A stretch of 64,000 nt of DNA, from assembly GCF_963576675.1 (NCBI RefSeq), contig NC_088915.1, forward strand, positions 35,493,501-35,557,500, in the 5' to 3' direction. A program made the translations under genes and the position numbers. Source of the DNA: Euphorbia lathyris. Lineage: Eukaryota; Streptophyta; Magnoliopsida; Malpighiales; Euphorbiaceae. Positions 42,674 through 53,350 of the stretch are shown here, one piece after another. The stretch's first letter is position 1; every line of letters starts with the position of its first letter. The notes beneath the pieces were generated by a model. That model was not told the origin of the DNA. It saw nothing but the letters and a program-made list of their open reading frames with translations, and made no database searches.

Positions 42674-45600
42674 TGTAGACACCGGGGTCGGAGGACCGAT
42701 GAAGAAAAATCATAAAAAGGGATCCAAATCAGTCGATTGAAATAAATGATGAGTCAATAAAAAATAAAATAAAAACGTTGTTCGAAGGAACCGTGAAGAC
42801 AGATTTGATCGAATTCGGAAATCGAATCGAGATGACGGGCGAATCGGTTCCGCGAATGAAATCTTAAATCGTCTCGCCGAGTTCGGGGTATTTCACACCC
42901 TTTTCCTATTAATTTTATTATTAATAAAATCTCGGGACGATAGATGGTTTTATTTTGGTATTCGAGCAATCCAAAAAATATATACATGGTTTTGTAAAAA
43001 GATCGATTTTATAAAAAGCTAATTTTATAAAATCGGTTTTGACAAAAATCATTCTCGATGAAAATCGTTATGAATTTTGGTTAATTTTAGGTGTATTTTA
43101 TTTGTTTAACTATTTATTTTTATTTTTATTATTATTATATATATAAACGCGGCCCCGTCGGGGGCCGCTATTTTCATCACGGGCCGTTGGACGGCCCGTG
43201 ACGGGGCTGGGCCGCCAGGCCCAGCCCAATAGCACTTGGCTTTTGGCCAAGTGCAATTTCGCTGCACTTGGCCAAAGCCAAGTGCTTTTATTTTTCTTTT
43301 TTAAAAAAAAAATAAAATAATAAAAATAAAATAATAATCATAATAATAATAATAATAATAATAATCATAACCATAAAGATAACGATGAATAAGCTCATCT
43401 AGCTTGCCTTTGGCTCCAAGTTGGCTTGGAGCCAAAAATAAATGAAGTTTGGGGCTCCATTTGCCTATAAATAGGATGGAGCCCAAGGCAAAAGGGAGGA
43501 AGAAATTGGATCCGAAACTCTGGAAAAATTCGGCGAGACCCGAACAAAGTAAAAAAAAACCAAAAATCCGACTCTAAACACTAATCAATCGACTTGATTT
43601 GGACTCCGTTATCGATGAAAAGGTAAAATCCGTGGAACTAGACCCATTTATTGTGTTTTTATTGTTCTTCATTGTTCAATAATATTTACTTAATTTTTAT
43701 TTACTATTTGAATAAGTATTTGGTTTTGATTTTAAAATAAAACTTCGTTTTGGATCCCAATACGAACCGTGACCCGATTCAAGGGTAGTTCGGGATCCAA
43801 TCGTCGTAGATCCGTGTGTTTATAAACGTTTTGAACCATTATTTTCAATAAAACGTTGTTTTAGAATCCTCCGTTACAAACCATGACCCGATTTGGGGTA
43901 GTTTGTGGGCTAAAATGATGAAATAGAGTAGATCTGCCATTTTTATTAAATCTGGAAATTGAGGGATTGATTGTGATATTTTGAAAATTTCTGTCAAACT
44001 GCAGTTTAGTGACGGAGTTTCTGTCACTAAATCTGCTGTAATTTTTAAATAATTTTCTAAAGTGGGTTGCATTTATTTTGACGGTATATACTATATTTCA
44101 TTGATTGTGTTTTATATTACTTACTAATTTTCACTATTAACATATTCCTTTTACTCTCCCTTTTATTTTATTATAATGATATAAATATACATATATTATT
44201 TCCATTTTCATTTTAACTTTTAATTCTTTCATTTTGCTATACATATAATTCACTTATTTTGTTATTAATAGGTTCTTACTTTATATGGGTATAAGGGTAG
44301 CATATATCTATTTTATGTATAGGTTTATTTAGGTTGGGTATTTTGGATCCTTTTCGGATTTGATGTGAGAGCAGGGACTGTTTTGGATATTTTACACTTT
44401 ATTGGTTATTGAGTTTTTTTTATTAATTTGTAGGATGTGTTTTAAGGATAAATCCATAGATAAGGGTATATTAGAGTATTATTTTGTGTTTTAATCTTTT
44501 TTGGGGTTATACACACATATATTTAATAGTGTGAATAATATTGTCTTTTGGGCATTTTTCATTCTAACTACTTTTGGGGTTTATTAATATTTAAGGAGTA
44601 TTTAGTTTATTAGTTTAGCACATTTAATAGGAAAAACTATTTTGGGGGGTTATTTTCTATGAATCCATTATGTAAAAACTGTTTGGAGTTAAAAGTTATT
44701 TTCTTATTTATGAACCTTATTCATTGTTTTTACATGTTTTTAATTAAAATAAAATGGTATTATATCTAGTATTATTTTCATTACTATTTTTACCTATTAA
44801 TAATCTTAATATATATATATATATTCTCTTTACCTCATTTTTAATCTATAGGTATAATTACCATTTCTACTAAAAATGTATATATATGTATATATTTCTT
44901 CTTTTCCCTTTGACATCTATATGTATATATTTCAAAGGTATTTGGTTGGGTGAGTTTTGGATTAAAATAGTTAATTGTTGTAAATATGTTCAAGTGAGGA
45001 TTAATTTGAGGGAAAAGGGGAAAATGAACTACAAAAAGAGATTCCAATTTGGTTACTTAAACTAAAGATTTCTAGAGGTTCCTAATGTAAATAAAAGGTT
45101 TTTAGTTCTTTATCATTCTCAAACGTCTTCCTAAAATATCACGTTTTGAAACCTTAATCCGTTCCAATGGCGGATTAAGCGAGCCTTGTAATTAAAAGCG
45201 TTTTTCGGAAAATAATAGAGTTTTGAATCGTTTTTCTATCTAAACGGTTTTGTACAAAAGCAAATGGACTTATATGCTTAATCACGTTTTTGGTTAAAAC
45301 TTCTTGTTCAAAGTTTTCAAAACGCTCGAGTCGTTCCAACGGCGATTCGAGTGAACATCATGTAAATTAACGGGGTTTTGAAACGTACCTAAATCGTTCC
45401 AACGACGATTAAGGCACGAACCATTTAAATAAACTCGTTTTTGGGAGTGAGCTTAGTTTGGAGTTAATATGTAAATTAAAGCACAAAACACACTATGAAT
45501 AAATCAATTCTTCCCTCTCCCCCTCTCTCTCCTATGTATTTTAAATTTATGCAAAATGGGTGATTCTTTACTAAAGTGGCTTTCAATAACATGCTCAAAA

Positions 45601-45987
45601 CGGTTTTCAAAGCGAGAAAGAAAAGGTTTCAAATGAATTTTAAACTTAAAGAAATATGCGATTAGTCCGTTATCGCCTAACACGCTGAGTAGGAGGCCGG
45701 TGGTTCATAACCGGGCGATGTCGGGGTGCCTAGTAGCCTTTCTCCGGAAAGGAGCTAGCCTTCTCGGCTCGTACCTAAGTTTCCCGAACCCTCACCAGTC
45801 TCCCGCAAGGGATCGGTGTTCATTTTCCCATTTGTGGGTGGTGACTCTTCCATACTCCGAGCTCCGGTCCTGCCGAGCATCTTGATTCCACGATTGGTTG
45901 CTTTCGGCGCCAATCACCGCTTACGTCGCCATAAGGTGTCCACCCCCCGGTCCGCCCGGGCGAGGCCGTTTGGCACCTTGTCTAACA
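42674..45987 (+). repeat. Element D 3' LTR, 3.3 kb
   Basis: Starts TGTAGACACCGGGG and ends TTGTCTAACA. Differs from 34547-37840 by scattered substitutions and small indels, notably in the A/T and AAT microsatellite at 43303-43365. Hairpin cluster at 43149-43285. Confidence 0.9.
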
Positions 45988-46584
45988 AGTGGCGACTCTG
46001 CTGGGGAAGCGAGAAATTTGATTCCGGAAGGCGTGTATTAAGCCCTTAACGGGGACGGATCGTATTATTTCTTTTCGTATGCATTCATAAGCATTATTGC
46101 AAACCTTTTGGGTAATTTCCGCGAAACCTCTAGCGAGAGTCCATTCGTCGCTCGAAAGAGGCTAGTGTAAGTTCCCCCTTACAGTAAGGCGCCGAAGGGT
46201 CCCCATCCATTCGTTAGGGGCGAATTTGTGCGGTCCTGTGAGGTCCCGCGATCAGCCGTGTCAGCATATAGTAGCCTTAGAAGTTGCCATAGGATTACCC
46301 GTTACCATTTTTGATGTGATAAATGAAGCAGTTCGTGTTTTCAAATTGCCATGATACGTGTCTAATCCTAAAATATGTAAAGAAAATGAAACGATACGTT
46401 AATATATACTCTTAAACCGATATACGAACTACCCCAAAACATCGAAACGATTCGAACTAAAGACGACTTAGTCATCTTGTATGAATGAACTTGTGCGACC
46501 CGCCTGGTCCCTTTCCGTGTCCCGAAGAAGGCACATGTTCAGGAAATGCGTTATGACGTAAGCACGTATTAGTACAAATCGGTT
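45988..46584 (+). other. Element D PBS and leader, copy 2, downstream of the 3' LTR
   Basis: PBS (45990-46007) and leader identical in layout to 37841-38438, ending at the same AATCGGTT before joining copia integrase sequence (TCGTCCTTTCC) of element E. A normal insertion would end at the LTR, so this is a remnant of a tandem second copy or of a recombination event. Confidence 0.8.
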
Positions 46585-47634
46585 TCGTCCTTTCCAAAGT
46601 TCGTAGGGAGTCTTTTTCAATATGGGTCTGACTAGAGCCCTATTAAGTATGTAGCAAGCTGTGTTGACAGCTTCTCCCCAAAAGTACCTTGGAAGCATAT
46701 TCTCACTCAGCATTGTCCTGGATATTTCAACCAGGGTTCTGTTTTTCCTCTCAACTACCCCATTATGTTGAGGCGTTCTAGGAGCAGAGAAATTATGGTC
46801 AATGCCGTTGGTTTCACAGAATTCAACAAACTGTTGATTTTTGAATTCTCCACCATTATCACTTCGGATGTGAGCTAACTTTAGGTCTTTATCATTTTCA
46901 AGTTTTCTTACTAATGTTGAAAATGTCTCAAAGGTTTCATCCTTGCTACTCAGCAAGATGATCCAAGTGTACCGAGAAAAGTCATCTACAATGACCAAGG
47001 AAAATCTTCTACCACCCAAGCTCAGCGGCTGGACTGGTCCGAAGAGATCCAAGTGTAGCAACTCTAATGGACGCTTAGTTGAGACGATGTTTTTACTATG
47101 AAAAGATTTTTTGGTTTGTTTTCCTTGCTGACAAGCATTGCACAATTGATCTTTTTCGAACTTAAGTTTGGGCAGTCCCTCAACTAATTGCTTTCTTGCT
47201 AATTTGGCCAGGAGGTCCATGCTTACATGACCAAGTCTCATGTGCCATAGCCAGGAATTTTCTTCCTTTGACACTAAGCATACAATTTTTGAAAATTTCT
47301 TTTCCAAATTCAGCATAAAGACATTATCCACATGAGGGGCAGTTAAAATTAATTCATTTGTTTTTCCCTCGAGTATTTTACATCCAGTGTTATCAAATAT
47401 AACTTTTCTGCCATTGTCACATAGCTGAGCTACGCTCAGTAAGTTATATTTAAGTCCACTGACTAGGGAGACTGGCTCAATAGTAGGATTACCACCAATG
47501 GTTCCTGACCCTACTATCTTACCCTTTTTGTTGTCTCCGAAACTTACGCTTCCACCTCGTTTACGCACAAGTGTGATGAACTGAGTTTCATCACCAGTCA
47601 TATGCCTCGAGCATGCGCTGTCAATGTACCACAT
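46585..47634 (-). CDS. Element E pol, proximal part: protease and integrase
   Basis: Starts MWYIDSACSRHMTGDETQFI (protease, DSA at the catalytic site as in element B). GAG-pre-integrase zinc region NSWLWHMRLGHVSMDLLAKL ... LCNACQQGKQ. Integrase core LHLDLFGPVQPL, HIRSDNGGEFKNQQ, TPQHNGVVERKNRTLVEI with all three acidic residues. Ends at TPYELWKGR, where element D sequence begins; the frame then runs ~38 codons into D leader before stopping (46468). Stop-free to that point. Gag ends 42 nt upstream. RT-RNase H of the same gene lies at 34546-33132. Confidence 0.9.
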
Positions 47635-47675
47635 TTTTTACTTCTCAGCACACATCAGGCTTACCTGCAATATAG

Positions 47676-49418
47676 CTAGTTATCTTTAGGTACCCAAGTC
47701 TTTTTGGGTCCTTGTTTGTTAGGCTCAGCAGGTGAAACATCATGTTTAATCTTATGATGAAACGCTTGAATAGTGTGCCCATTTTTCCCACAAAAGTCAC
47801 ATCTGACCTTCCGTGTAGGATATCTCACTGACTGGTCAGCACCCCAATGCTGAGCATGCCAGCACACCTTTGTGGTGTGTCCTTTCTTCCCACAGAAGTC
47901 ACACTGGACATTCCGTTGAGGATTCCATCTCTGATGACTAGTACTTCGATACTGAGTGTTCAGAGGAATATTTCTTTTATTCGGAACTTTGAATTGGTTC
48001 TGAATTGATGTGATGTCCTTTCTCAGCTTCTTAGAATCTGATTGGACCTCAGAGACAAACCTGTGCATAGTTTCTATGTTACTATGCAAGGTTGAGTTGT
48101 CTTGAAGAAGATATCGAAGGTCACTGAGTTTGACCTCTTCAATCTCATCACATCGCCTATTGAGTGCTCTAACCTTCTTGTTACACTTTTTAATAAGTGT
48201 GTAGAGGTCACTCAGGGCATTTATCATTTCATTTCTAAGCAAGGGCAGTGATATTACCTCAATTGAGTGTGTCTCCTCGTCAGATGCAATGGAGGGGTCA
48301 ACATGCTCAGAAACACAAGGTTCAGCAAGCTCATTAGCCATGAAACAAATCTTTGCTGACTCAGTGACATCAGCTTCTGATGATGATGACTCATCACTGT
48401 CACTCCAGGTTGCCACCATTGCCTTCTTGTTGTTCCTCTTTTCCTTCCTCAAGGTAGGACATCTTGATTTGATATGGCCAGTTTGATGACATTCAAAGCA
48501 TGTGATGGGCTTTGAGCTGTCCTTCTTGTACTTGCTGTCGCTGGACTCAGCTTTGTACTTGTCAATCTTCTTGTAAGGCTTCTTGGAATATTTATCATTC
48601 TTTCTGAACAGCCTTTTCATTTTTCTGGTGAACAAGGCCATTTCTTCATCGTCTGTTGAGCTCCCATCAGTTGAGTCAGCTTTCATGACAAGAGACTTTT
48701 GCTTCTTGTCCTCAGACTGCTCCTTCACCTCAAAGTTCTTCATTGAGATCTTATGGGTAAGCAGAGATCCAATGAGTTCATCATATTTGTAGGTGGTCAA
48801 GTCTTGAGCTTCCTCAATAGCAGTTTTCTTGGCTTGCCAGCTTTTAGGAAGACTCCTCAGTATCTTCTTGACTTGCTCTTCCTCAGTAAAGATCTTGCCA
48901 AGTCTCTTGAGCTCGTTGATTATGTTTGTGAATCTTGAGTTCATTTCAGAGATTCCTTCATCATCATTCATTTCAAATAGCTCGTACAACCTCATGTGCT
49001 GGTTCACCTTTGACTCCTTAACTTTGTTGGTTCCTTCATAGGTGACCTCCAGTTTCTTCCAGATTTCCTGCGCTGACTCACAACCTGAAATTTTATTGTA
49101 CTCTGCAGCATCTAACGCACAGTGAAGCATATTTATAGCCGAAGTATGATTTTGTAGCTTCTTGAGGTCATCTTCTGTCCACTTAACCTCAGCTTTGACA
49201 ACCGTTTGGCCGTCAACAGTTTCAACAGGAACAAATGGGCCTTGGACTATAGAAAGCCATGCACTCATATTTGTTGCCTGAATGAAATTTTTCATTCTGT
49301 TCTTCCAAAAGGTGTAGTTAGACCCGAAGAACAGAGGAGGCCGAGTCATGGACAGTCCCTCAGGAAGAATCTGAGTTGTCTGATTTCCTGGGAGGAAACG
49401 AGTGCTGTTCTCAGCCAT
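47676..49418 (-). CDS. Element E gag, intact
   Basis: A 580-codon open frame starting MAENSTRFLPGNQTTQILPE. UBN2-type gag core with FFGSNYTFWKNRMKNFIQAT, ISGCESAQEIWKKLEVTYEG and KILRSLPKSWQAKKTAIEEA. Acidic/serine tract, zinc knuckles CFECHQTGHIKSRC and CDFCGKKGHTTKVC, and a third knuckle CDFCGKNGHTIQAF that has lost its last Cys (Cys in element B). It encodes virus-like-particle capsid and RNA-binding nucleocapsid of the copia element. No disabling mutation is visible. Confidence 0.9.
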   Translation of the reverse strand: MAENSTRFLPGNQTTQILPEGLSMTRPPLFFGSNYTFWKNRMKNFIQATNMSAWLSIVQGPFVPVETVDGQTVVKAEVKWTEDDLKKLQNHTSAINMLHCALDAAEYNKISGCESAQEIWKKLEVTYEGTNKVKESKVNQHMRLYELFEMNDDEGISEMNSRFTNIINELKRLGKIFTEEEQVKKILRSLPKSWQAKKTAIEEAQDLTTYKYDELIGSLLTHKISMKNFEVKEQSEDKKQKSLVMKADSTDGSSTDDEEMALFTRKMKRLFRKNDKYSKKPYKKIDKYKAESSDSKYKKDSSKPITCFECHQTGHIKSRCPTLRKEKRNNKKAMVATWSDSDESSSSEADVTESAKICFMANELAEPCVSEHVDPSIASDEETHSIEVISLPLLRNEMINALSDLYTLIKKCNKKVRALNRRCDEIEEVKLSDLRYLLQDNSTLHSNIETMHRFVSEVQSDSKKLRKDITSIQNQFKVPNKRNIPLNTQYRSTSHQRWNPQRNVQCDFCGKKGHTTKVCWHAQHWGADQSVRYPTRKVRCDFCGKNGHTIQAFHHKIKHDVSPAEPNKQGPKKTWVPKDN

Positions 49419-49467
49419 TGTGGGGATCAGCTCAAGATAGGTATATCTTGCTCAGTGAGCTTTTAAG

Positions 49468-49479
49468 CTCTGATACCAC
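49468..49479 (-). other. Element E primer binding site, initiator methionine tRNA
   Basis: Minus-strand TGGTATCAGAGC (written GCTCTGATACCA on the plus strand) one base inside the LTR end at 49481. Confidence 0.9.
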
Positions 49480-49480
49480 T

Positions 49481-50819
49481 TGTTGGTCCCGTGTAACGTG
49501 ACAAGATTAGTTCCAAGGAGGGGGGGATAGGAACTATTTAAAATTTTCGTCCATTAAGGCTGACTTCTTTTGTCTAGGAAAAGGTTTACACAGCAGTGCT
49601 GAGAAGTTTAAGACACAAGCTTAGTCAACTGGTGACTAAGTCTATTTCTTTTCTTGAGTCAGGAGATAACACTTAAGTCTATTCCTGAACTCAGCTTCTC
49701 AGTGCACCTAACTCAGCGTGAGTTTGTTACTTAGTCAGTTTTATAGCAAGCAATATATATAAAGGAGTTAAGGGTTAGAAATATGTTACTTAGCAGACAT
49801 TTCATGGTTCGGCCTCTCCGCCTACGTCCAGTTCCCGGAACGCGTTCCGAGCTTTTTGAATCCTCTACTGAGCTCTTTAAAGGTAGAGCACAAAACCTTT
49901 TACAACAGAAGCTGAGTATACAAGAGTACCTTCCTCTATTCCTCTACTTACTCCTATCACTACCGCTGAGTACTATAACCGAGTACTCAGCTTCTCCTTT
50001 CTATACTTCTAGAAATGATAAGTGTTTGTCCTAAACAACAATTGCTAAGACACTTTAGATGAATAAAATCACTCTAGACTTTTACACAATATTGGAATTG
50101 GTGTAAGATTTGCTTTGCTTTTCTCACAGAACTTCAAGTATGAATTTGGTCAGCGTTTCAACTTGATTGAAGATCTGAGTCGAATGAAGCATTTGAGAGG
50201 CCTATTTATCGTGACACTTCAAGCACCGGTGATTTCGAATTTCGAAATAACCATTGGAGGCAAACGGCTTCCTGTCGCTTTCACTCAGTACGTGCTCAGC
50301 GTCCTCGGCCAATCATATTCTTGTATCTTCTGTCCTCGCCAGTGCTCAGCAGCTTTTCGTCATATGAAACAGAATGTTCCCACATTTATGGCAAAGTCTT
50401 CCAGACAGCTTCCTGCACCTTCTGAGCTTTACCCAAAGTAGAAATACTTTGTCTCTAAGTTTATTATGTTCTGCCGCTGACTTGTACTTCTTGTCGTTCA
50501 ACTCAGCAGCTTCGTTTTGAAGCCGTTGGGATGAAGGCTTCTCGATCCTTCTTCAAGCTGGGCTGGCGTTTTACTTAGTACGACTGCGTTTTGTCTTCCT
50601 GGGCCGTGAGGTCTTGATCTGTTGACTTGGGCTTGACTTCCTCTTATGGGCCTTTACGCTTTTTTATCTTAATGTCTTTTAAATCAAATGACTCAACATT
50701 GAACAAACACATTAGTGTGAATAAATCAAAGCATTTAAATTTAATGTGTTTAGAATATTTTTCATCATTAACATGAATAATTTTGTCAAATCAAAATCAT
50801 GTGGAAAGGTGTTTCAACA
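49481..50819 (-). repeat. Element E 5' LTR
   Basis: TGTTGGTCCC...TTTCAACA on the plus strand, 1339 bp. Almost identical to 27878-29187. The TATA box is altered: minus strand GATAAATA (reverse of TATTTATC, 50203-50210) instead of TATAAATA. The palindrome upstream of it is at 50232-50248. As this is the LTR that would drive transcription of E, the change may weaken it. Confidence 0.9.
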
Positions 50820-51969
50820 TAGACCATTCCATCAACCTGCCTGATGTTTCAGGTTTTTACAACACCTTTCTCATGGGAATTCCAATTCGTACTACGACTG
50901 TGTGTGCCTGGAAATATGGCCGGAGGCGGATTGATGTTGTAACAACCGCCAAGGCCATTTTATCCAGTTTGGAATATCTCGTCTCGGTATCTTTTAGCAC
51001 CTTGCTCACGTAGTAGATGGGATATTGTTGCCCTTCTTCCTCTCAGATGATCACAGTGCATGCAGCTTTATCTGTAATAGACACATACAGATACATGTCT
51101 TTTCCCTTGATTGGTCTGCTCATTAATGGTGGTTCTGTCAAGAACTGCTTTATCCCTTGGAAAGCCTGCTGGCAATCTTGATCCTATTCAAACGGTTTTT
51201 GCTTCTTGATCGCCACATAGAAGGGGATACATCTCTTGGCGGAATATGATATAAACCTTCCCAGAGCTATGATCCGCCCATTCAAACGTTATACTTCCCT
51301 CACATTTTGAGGCACTTTCATCTCTAGCACAACTTTTACTTTATCTGGATTGGCACCAACTCCTTTTTGGCTAATAACATAGCCAAGGAACTTTCCTGAA
51401 GTTGCTCCAAATGTACATTTTTCATGATTGAGTTTGATATTGTACCTGCGAAGCACCTCTAGGACTTCCCTGATGTCTGATGTGTGCTTTTCCATTATGG
51501 TACTCTTGATGATCATATCATCCACATATACAGAGAAATTATCACAATTTTTATCTTCAAATATCTTGTTCATCATTCTTTGGTATGTAGCACCTGCATT
51601 CTTCAGCCCAAATGGCATTACTTTGAAGCAATATGTAGCTTGATGTGTGACAAATGAGGTTGTGATCCTATCCTTGGGCTCCATCTGATTTGGTGGTAAC
51701 TGGATTTCCCGTATGTGAAGGAGTAAACTTCGTATCCTGCAGTTCCATCCACTAGAATGTCAATGCATGGTAGAAGATAGTTGTCCTTAAGAAACGCCTT
51801 GTTCAGATCGGTAAAATAAATGCACATTCTATCAAATACACCTGCTTTCTTGACAAGAACTACGTTCGCCAGCCATTGGGTATATATATTACGTCTTCGA
51901 TTGCATCAGCTCTTTTGAGCTTGGCGATTTCCTCTTCTATGGCTCTTTGTCTTTCAGGTCCATGATTTC
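50820..51969 (-). pseudogene. Element G pol, proximal part: reverse transcriptase
   Basis: Minus-strand segments: WLANVVLVKK then YFTDLNKAFLKDNYLLPCID; then 51684-51289 TTSFVTHQATYCFKVMPFGL, YQRMMNKIFEDK, the catalytic motif VYVDDMIIKS, LNHEKCTFGATSGKFLGYVI. After a stop, RFISYSAKRCIPFY and KLDKMALAVVTTSIRLRPYF lead into the RT-RNase H connection ending GRLMEWS at the E junction. Typical Ty3/gypsy RT with YVDD. Several stops and frameshifts. Confidence 0.85.
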
Positions 51970-52489
51970 TAGGGGAGAGCAAAATAACTGGTAACCGATA
52001 ACCAAATTGAGGTTTTAGTTTGGTTCGGTTATTTTAATATTTTGGTTCGGTTCGGTTTCAATTTTAGCTTAGTTTGGTAATCGGTTTTCGGTTCGGTTCT
52101 AAAAAATATATCGGTATAACCGATAACCGAACCAAACTTATTATATAAATATAAAAAAAATATAATTTTATTTTTACATATATAAATAACTTATAAAATA
52201 TAAAATTCAACCCCTAAAAAATATACTTTTATTTTTATATATATAAATTTTGGTTCATTAGTCTTTAATTTCTTCAATTGTAACTTTTATACAATAGCAT
52301 TATTTGAAAACCAATTAAACAAAAATATACGAAAATTAAATATTATGAGTTTTCGGTTATTCGGTCGGTAACCGAATCGAAAATTTTCGGTTAAATAAAA
52401 TTCGGTTACCAATCTTATTCAGTTCAGTTATGAAAATAGCACCAACTTCGGTTCGGTTAGTAACCGAACCGAACCGATGCTCACGTCTA
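51970..52489. mobile_element. hAT-like MITE in G pol, 520 bp
   Basis: Perfect 8-bp duplication ATGATTTC (51962-51969 and 52490-52497). Ends TAGGGGAGAGCAAAAT and, reversed from the right, TAGACGTGAGCATCGG. Interior AT-rich, with many GGTTCGGTTCGGT / AACCGAACCGAA repeats near both ends. No transposase. It interrupts G between protease and RT, so it inserted after G. Confidence 0.9.
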
Positions 52490-52699
52490 ATGATTTCATC
52501 TCTTCTGGGCTACGGGCCTTGCATCATCCACTATGTTCAGTTTGTGAGTGATCATGTCTGATCTTACCCCTGTTAATATTTCATTCTCCCAGGCAAAGAC
52601 ATTTTCACATTATGTTAATGGCTTTGTGATATCTTCTTTTATTTCTGGCCTGAGCCCTTTAGAAATTTTCACCTTCTTTCCTTTAGCGATAAGGTACAT

Positions 52700-53350
52700 T
52701 TTTTTTTGTCTCCTAACGCCGTGGTGATGTGCTCTTCATCCTCCTATTCATCATCCTTAGCTTGTGGGCGAATGGATAATGAAGCCGAATACGTCTCTTG
52801 TACCATCTTCTGACTTCCTCTGATCATAACTCCTCCTCTAATTGTTGGGACATACAATATTGTGAGGTGGCGGATGGAGATCAGAGTTGCGGCTTCAGAG
52901 AGAAATGTCCTTCCCAGAATAACATTGTATGCTAGTTGTCCGTCCATGATGGAGAATTCTAGATCTCCCTTCCAGGTTTGGTCATTATCAGCAATCTCAC
53001 ACTCTAATGTTATATGGCCTTTGGTCTGGATTGTGTGTCCAATTACTTCCAAGATATCCACAATAGTTATTTCTATCTATATAGGATCTACTTTCAGTTT
53101 GGCGAATGGCCCTCTAGTGATCACGTTACATGAACTGCGAGTGTCTATCATGACTCTCTTTATTTCCCAACCTTTAATGGTCACTGTAATTACTAAGGCA
53201 TCTGTATGGGGGCCAATTGTAGGGCCTGCCTCAGCAAAAGGTCGGTTAAGGGCCATTTTGTCCAAGGCGGATGTCTTAGCCTTCTTTGCCGGTGGTTGGT
53301 ATCCAGATCCGCCAGCAATGACGTTGATAACCCCTTTGGACTCTTTTTAG
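52700..53350 (-). pseudogene. Element G aspartic protease region
   Basis: Minus strand: the Tat-type linker NVIAGGSGYQPPAKKAK, then LNRPFAEAGPTIGPHTDALV and ITVTIKGWEIKRVMID followed by TRSSCNVI. The protease catalytic motif should be DTGSS; here Gly is replaced by Arg (DTRSS), inactivating it. Next come DGQLAYNVILGRTFL and SIRHLTILYVPT, the typical flap and C-terminal sequences. A stop separates the two halves near 53080. Confidence 0.8.

Larger units (their letters stand above)
34547..46584 (+). mobile_element. Gypsy element D (Tat-like), internally deleted, with duplicated leader
   Basis: 5' LTR 34547-37840, PBS and leader to 38438, RNase H and integrase 38439-40110, antisense ORF 41160-40560, tandem-repeat arrays 41198-42440, polypurine tract, 3' LTR 42674-45987, then a second PBS and leader copy to 46584. 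Gag, protease and RT are absent. LTRs start TGTAGACACC and end GTCTAACA. The PBS TGGCGACTCTGCTGGGGA is that of Tat/Ogre-type gypsy elements. It is inserted in pol of copia element E. Near-identical LTRs make it the youngest insertion in the window. Confidence 0.85.
27878..50819 (-). mobile_element. Copia element E (SIRE-like), minus strand, host of element D
   Basis: From right to left: 5' LTR 50819-49481, PBS, gag, protease-integrase (to 46585), interruption by element D, RT-RNase H (34546-33132), accessory ORF, polypurine tract, 3' LTR 29187-27878. Gag and the protease-integrase half are free of stops. RT has a frameshift and the accessory ORF one stop. About 630 bp between ELWKGR and QKTIGTRWV are missing where D sits. 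The outer ~25 bp of the 3' LTR are missing at the junction with LTR B. The two LTRs look nearly identical by eye, so the insertion is fairly recent. Confidence 0.85.
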
